Source: Bemisia tabaci (taxonomy: Eukaryota > Arthropoda > Insecta > Hemiptera > Aleyrodidae). From it: a DNA stretch of 64,000 nt. The stretch lies in the NCBI RefSeq assembly GCF_918797505.1, contig NC_092795.1, positions 22,803,131 through 22,867,130 on the forward strand. Direction: 5' to 3'. The translations under genes were made by a program, and so were the position numbers. The notes below the pieces were generated by a model, which was given only the letters and a program-made list of their open reading frames with translations, searched no databases and was not told the DNA's origin. This document shows, piece after piece, positions 58,244 through 64,000 of this stretch; position 1 is the first letter of the stretch; each line of letters opens with the position of its first letter.

Positions 58244-61200
58244 AGAGAAGAGACGCACTGATTAGGCGAAATTTTGCGATCAGATATGGTAGAATAGAAA
58301 GTTGGTCACTGCTGCATCATATCGGGTTTAGTAAGTCCTCGACCAATCAGAATCACAGGCGGGAATCTCGAAAAAACGAAAGAATGGAGAATTTGCAGGT
58401 GTCTGAACTTTAATGAATCTCGTGTGTGAGTGGAGACTGCTGAGAAAACATGGCACGAGGATACGTTTGGCTCATAATTGAGCATTTATTGGAGGATATA
58501 TGACAAAATGATATAATCTACCAAAACAAATGTGTTTAAATGGGATATGCCGTCAGATGACGTCATTTTCTCACTTTTAATTTTACATTCATTCTAATTC
58601 TCATTCCAAAAAAAATTGTAAAAATTACAGCGAAATCAGCTCTTTAAGCACTCATAGATGAAGCAATTGAAAATGTCCGTGCAAATTCTTTATTTGTTCG
58701 AAAATCGGAAGGGGATGGTTTTTTTTTTCTTTATAAAAATCACACCTTGAAAAGTCTTAAAAATATGTCTTATTTTAATAGGCATTTGACGGAATGCCTG
58801 ATTTGACAATGAGCCTGTGGCACACACAAATTAGTTTTGAACTCGCGATGTTCACGTCATCCATCTCCAACTGCGCAATTTTTGCACGAACTTATTACCC
58901 TCCGCAGTTCCCGTCGGGAACGAGCCTTCCAGCTCCAACCTTTTCTCCGCAGAATGTCAAACCTTTTCGTCCTCAACCTTTCATTTGTAAACCGCGGATG
59001 ACGGCACCTCCCCTCGCCCGCTCATCGTATGGAAATCGACCGCCCGCGGTTACCAAATGCAGTGAAAAACCGATCTTTACCCGCGAAAAATTCGCTCGTT
59101 TTTTCGCTCGACACACATGCAACGCCACGGCCGTTTTCCAACTCGGATTGCTCATGCGTGAACCTCTTGAGCGTGTATAATGCGCCTTCACTTGCAAACG
59201 ACGCAACCCTCAAACCTCCGCTCTCGAAAAGGATTTTCGACGACTGCGGCCGCTACGAGCTCTCCATTATAATCAGCGGTTGAGCGGATGCGAACAGGTT
59301 GAGAGGTTTACCAATGAGGGGAGGGGCCGGAACTACCCTTTTGGGCTCTCGACGAGATGAAACAATGCGAAAGAAGGTCTGTAGGAAGCCGAACGAGCGT
59401 CACTCTATTAATTTATTATCTGCGAAGGGTATCAAGTATTACTCATACGAGTGAATGAGCAGCTTTTTGTTTGCGTGAAACCATAAAGTGAATGATTTTA
59501 TTAATCTTATTACTATTGATTAGGCCTATTTTCGGTGTAGAAAGCAGAGTATACCCGAATTGAATCAAAAGGTATCATGAAGCACGCAAATTCTGCGTGC
59601 ACAGTTTCTCTGAATGTGTTCAGCTGTAATTGCCCTTTTTTTTTCTTTTTTTTTCTTTTTTTTTAATACTTTCAATAATTAAATCATAAACGAGAGAAAA
59701 AATGCTGTTTTCCCCGCAAAATGGTGTGGATCCAGCACCATTTCACCAGCTTGTTCAAATCATGAATAGCAAGTGTGAGTAAGCTCATCATTTTGAACAA
59801 GCTCAGCCAAAATCAGCTTGACAGCGTTTTACATGTCATGTGATTATTATTTTATTCATCATTTCCCATCTATCTATCTAAACTGAACTAACTGAATAAT
59901 CAAATTTATAAATAGCATTTTTTCGGCGGCTTTTCGATATTATAATGCTCCTCTTTCTCTTTTCTAAGGGAAATTATAATTTTCAACTAATGTTCAGTTT
60001 TGGACATCGTCCACAATAATAAAGATATTCGTTGGTTTATTTTTATTAAAATGCCATGTGATAGGAAATTTGTAGATTAAAGTGAAGGATTTTCCATTTT
60101 CACCACCAAATTGTGAAATGAAAACTGCGATGAAAAGATCGATTAAAATATATTTTCCATTCGTGGTTCAGTATTCATATCCGCATCCCCAATACTTTCC
60201 CCTTTTTCGGTAGAAGGAGAAAGAGATGGTGAGAAATATCAAAATATGTTGTAAATTATAAATTTCACATTTAAAGTGAAACCGCAGCTTCCAAGAGCAA
60301 TGCGTTTCTCAGCTAACCAAAACCAACTTTTGTAGCGAAAATGTTGAGAGCCAAGGTAAATCTATTTTGGTATTTATTAATTGTAAAACAATTGGTCAAA
60401 CTTCTATTGAAGTAATTTGATTGCAGGAGCAAACAAATGCGCTGCAATAGATATAAAATTTGAGTTATTGCAGACAGAGCACTCAATGCTTGTTAAGTAA
60501 TTACTCCGGAGGAGCCTTGTCAATGTCTCGCGGTGAAATCGCCTTCATCTCGGAGTGATACCACGCGAGCACCGCGGAGTTCGAATAGTGGTATCATTTT
60601 CTATTGAGTGTTTAATTGAAGGGGCTGCTTATTTTAATCGTTCGATTATCTATTGATGTAATCACCGCTAACATACGATTGTTACGCCCAAGAATTTTTG
60701 TCCATGGAGGCATATTCATCAGCAACAAAACATTGATGTTTTTCACGGGTTCGCTTTTGGTGGAAAACGCGATCGCGCATTATTAAAATTTCCGTTGATC
60801 TTTTACTTGACTACAAAAAAAAAGAGGAAAAAAAGAAAAGAAAAGGTCTATGCACGTTTGGAGGCAGACTTATCGGTAACACTGAGCATGGATTTTAAAT
60901 GAATTTTCGGTAGGAAATGGAAAAGCGATTTAAAAAAAAAATAAAAATAAAAAAATAATAAAAACCAGCAATAATCCATTTGTCAATGTATAGTTAATGA
61001 ATAGTTTTACTTCAGCCTTCAGCGGCTATTTTTTACGGAAAATAATAACAAAAACACGCAAAGAATTGAATAATTTTTAGCATTCCTTAAAAATAACTTT
61101 TCCATCTGAGTTTCAACCGTAGGGCTCAAAAATGCGTTTATTGATGGACTTAGAATTCTTATGAGAAAATTTTGACGAGTAGACTGATTTTAGCTGAAAT

Positions 61201-62784
61201 TAACTGTTCTTACAAGTCAGGTGCGTGCCCAGCTAGATTTTGTTTGAGAAAATATATTTTTATCATCTGGCAACCTAGAGTGCACATGTGTCCATGAGGT
61301 GTTAACTCGATAAAATATAAAATAATATAAGGAGGAGGAAAAACATGGATTACCTACTGTTCAATTATAAAAATATTTTACGATGTCTTAACCCAGCGCT
61401 ACCTCACTGTACCAACATTTGTCGAGGTTTCTCATAAACTTCTTATAAACGTTCAAATTATCTTACAGACCTTTCAAAAGTTAACTTCAAATCTCTACAT
61501 AGGATGCAATATACGTAACAAGTTCCCGCACAGTGGTTTAGAAACGTCTTTTTTTTATAATTATGCAGAATAAGGTATAGAAATTGGTTCAACTGAATAA
61601 TCATGGAATCTCAACTTTAACTGTATACTTATTATCTGTAAAAAAGCCGTCGTAAAAGAGCATTGAATGTTTGCTTTTGCCAAAAAATATAATAATATAA
61701 GAATAAAATCATTAATAACATATTATGAGAAAAGCTTTGTTTCGAAAGATTCAAATTTCTTAGTTGAAAATGAGTTCCTCAAAGGACGATTTTTCGCAAA
61801 GTATCCTGAACAATGCACAATCTTCTTGCGCAAAATAACTCAGTTTCATCACTCGAATATTCTGCTGTGCTAAGCAAGAATGCCGTAAATCCATCAAGAT
61901 TTTCCCTCGTTATTTGGAACTTAACACTTCATAAAATAAAAACTGCGTTACCCATGCACCTCAAACTTTCAGTTTAAGTTCTTGATAGTATTTGCAAAAT
62001 AATTCTGTAAAAACATTGTCCCAAGGCACACAATTTTTTCTGCGATGATACATTGTTTCCAAAAAATGTAAAATGGCGTTTACGGCGTTTTAGCGTTGCA
62101 TGGCAGTATTAGTGCACCTCATTCCAGCGGGGAAAACTGTGCGTCGTTAAAAACTGATCACTCGAACGCGAGAAACAAGTGTAAACGCCTTGAGCCGGCT
62201 ATTTAAGGGAATCGCCGCGGCAGCTGGTTGCCGCCGATCGTTCCCAGAAGGCATTGGTCGTATTTGGTTCCGACCAGGTGTGCCGAGTCGTCGGCTGGAA
62301 CCGACCCACGTTGCTCAAGGAAATCAAACTAAAATGCACCATCCGGCGGCGTCGACCGTAAGCTCTGATGATGCTTCGCGTTTCGGTGCTGTTTAAACTT
62401 GTCGCGCCAATCGAATTATAAAAGTTTGATGCCTTTGCCAGCACGCCATGAGCCGAGGAACTTCGCGCGCTCCAGCGCTGATTATTCCCCCGCACTACGG
62501 AAGAACGCCGTATGAACCTTCGAACGTTGCCAAATTTTCTTCTTCAAAATATGTTCATTTTATTTTATTTTTTCTTTGGTACATTTTGGCCAATGAATCA
62601 GCCATGACACAAGTCAATCTTTACTTAGTATTACAATTTAACCTTTTGGTATATAGGCATTTTTGATGTGGGTCCGTTGCGCTGGGCATAGAATCGTATT
62701 ATGATGCTCGATTTTTGTAGATCAGTTAAAAATAATAAGATCTGTCCTAACAGCAACTTTCTGCATTCAATATTAATCGAGATA
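58244..62784. other. Long intergenic stretch, no gene supported
   Basis: Mostly AT-rich. GC-rich blocks lie at about 58900-59290 and 62190-62500 and could be conserved regulatory sequence. T-runs lie at 59637-59664. An imperfect inverted pair CAGCTTGTTCAAA / TTTGAACAAGCTC spans 59749-59805. Open frames up to 128 codons show no domain. Confidence 0.4.
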
Positions 62785-62988
62785 TCGCTCTTTGAAAAGT
62801 CGGGTTTTTTACGTCATCCACCGCGGTAATGACACCCTCGATTATTTCCACCTTGCTTTCATCCGAGTTTCACTTTGAGTGACCAGTGCTAATGTGTGTC
62901 TCCCTGACTAATAAAACAAAGATGGGAGAAACCAAGGGTGCCAATACCGCGGTGGATGACGTCATAAACGAACTTGTTCAAAGCGCGG
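62785..62988. repeat. Foldback MITE
   Basis: TTTTACGTCATCCACCGCGG and TAATGACACCCT mirror AGGGTGCCAATACCGCGG and TGGATGACGTCATAAACG. The pairing extends weakly outward to CGCTCTTTGAAAAG against TTGTTCAAAGCG. Confidence 0.85.
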
Positions 62989-64000
62989 TATTTTGGATAA
63001 CAGCGAACGTAGGTAGTTGCTGTTTGGACGGATCTTATTATTTTCAGCTGATCTACATGAATCAAGCATCAAAACACGATCCTGTGACCAGCACAACTGA
63101 CTCGTTACACTAAATATTTGATTCGATGGTAAGAAAATCACTAATGCTGTAGAATGCTTCCTGGGGGAGAAGCAATTCAAGACCCCGTAGGAGTGATAGT
63201 CTGCGTTCTTGAACAGAAGCCTCAAATTTAATGGTAGTGCATCGGAAACTGAACCAATGTGAATTTGATGTTGGACTCTGAGACTCGTAGAGAAGTTTTG
63301 ATGTTTTCAATACTATTATGTATAGCGTTGTAATTAAGCTTAGGAACAAGGAAAATACGATTGGAGATGGGGGAGATTTGTATGGTACTTCATCCTCAAT
63401 TTTTCGCACATATTCATTTCCAACGAAATGGAAGGGTTCTGAAAATTTCAGGGACAAATGGACGGAGTTTAACAGAAAGGAACCAAGCCACATCGGGATC
63501 GAACCGAGAAAAAGAGGTTTACAGTTTGGCTCCTGCATAAGACTCAATGTAAAAGATAAACTTCAAGTTCAATTTCTGCAAAATTTGCTCCAACAAAAAC
63601 TTTGAATTTTTGGTGATGGATAGTAGAGCAGTGGTTGAGTTCAAAACCACTCATAACTCAATTTTTTCCAAAATGTGGGTTGGTTCCTTTCTGCTTAACT
63701 CAGTCCAAATCTCATAACTTGCTTTGGAAAAAAAAATAAATCAAGGAAATTTAGCAACGTCCAAATTTTTCCTCTGCAAGTCGGTATGGACTTGTGTCGG
63801 AGGAAGACATTTTACGCTTTTAAAATTGAACGGGTGTCTCTACCGGAGTGAGGGAGCGGAGGGGGGGGGGGGGGGGGTTCAAGAGGAAGTGAAAGGTGGA
63901 TAACTTGGATTATCCGATTATGAGTGATCCGAAGTTTGCATCATCTGATCCCGTTTTTACGGCATTCGCATCGTGCCTGAGTCATTCGTTTAGTTCTAAA
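62989..64000. other. Intergenic, no gene supported
   Basis: Open frames up to 145 codons on both strands overlap each other and have no recognised domain. A G-run lies at 63861-63878. Confidence 0.4.

Noticed and set aside
63110..63605. Overlapping 145- and 95-codon frames on opposite strands
   Set aside because: They overlap on opposite strands and neither shows a recognisable motif.

Overview
The window looks like a gene-poor, AT-rich stretch of an insect nuclear genome. The evidence is spliced coding sequence with GT-AG introns, a 5'-truncated Jockey-type non-LTR retrotransposon, interstitial CCTAA-type telomere-like repeats, many foldback (MITE-like) elements, and long non-coding intervals. 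A hemipteran, possibly a whitefly such as Bemisia, is my best guess. It rests on general resemblance of the repeats, not on a match I could run. I see no bacterial operons, rRNA, tRNA or CRISPR array.

Three coding loci stand out. (1) Minus strand, 10102-11908: a two-exon gene for a small secreted cysteine-rich protein with two tandem domains, each with short motifs like beta/gamma-crystallin Greek keys. (2) Plus strand, 49460-51406: a paralogue of the first gene with the same phase-0 intron position. Its second exon carries a one-base frameshift, after which the homologous sequence continues to a matching C-terminus. (3) Plus strand, 41406-44025: a two-exon gene laid out like a class I viral fusion glycoprotein: signal peptide, furin-type site, glycine/alanine-rich hydrophobic segment, coiled coil, ectodomain, transmembrane segment and short tail. 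One reading-frame break lies just before the transmembrane segment. No gag, pol or LTR sequence is nearby, so it looks like an isolated captured or endogenous gene. A fourth, weaker locus (12606-12836, minus) is a coding-like exon with good splice signals but an in-frame TAG.

Layout. 1-10 kb is non-coding with scattered foldbacks and a telomere-like array near 9.0 kb. 10-13 kb holds the first secreted-protein gene and the orphan exon. 14-16 kb holds a large foldback and a GC-rich block. 17-31 kb is mostly non-coding, with simple repeats (GAA)n, a short retroposed insertion with target-site duplication, and several foldbacks. 31.15-31.86 kb is a 708-bp foldback with 281-bp near-identical arms. 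38-43 kb is foldback-dense around the glycoprotein-like gene, whose upstream flank and intron contain four such elements. 44.5-45.75 kb is the Jockey fragment. 49-51.4 kb is the second secreted-protein gene. 51.5-58.3 kb holds a TIR element, a GCGATAAAATCG-rich foldback, a ~150-bp tandem array and more foldbacks. The remainder is non-coding.

The secreted-protein pair and the glycoprotein-like gene are not obviously functionally linked. What they share is a setting dominated by short non-autonomous elements, which also occupy their introns. All family names given to repeats here are local labels.
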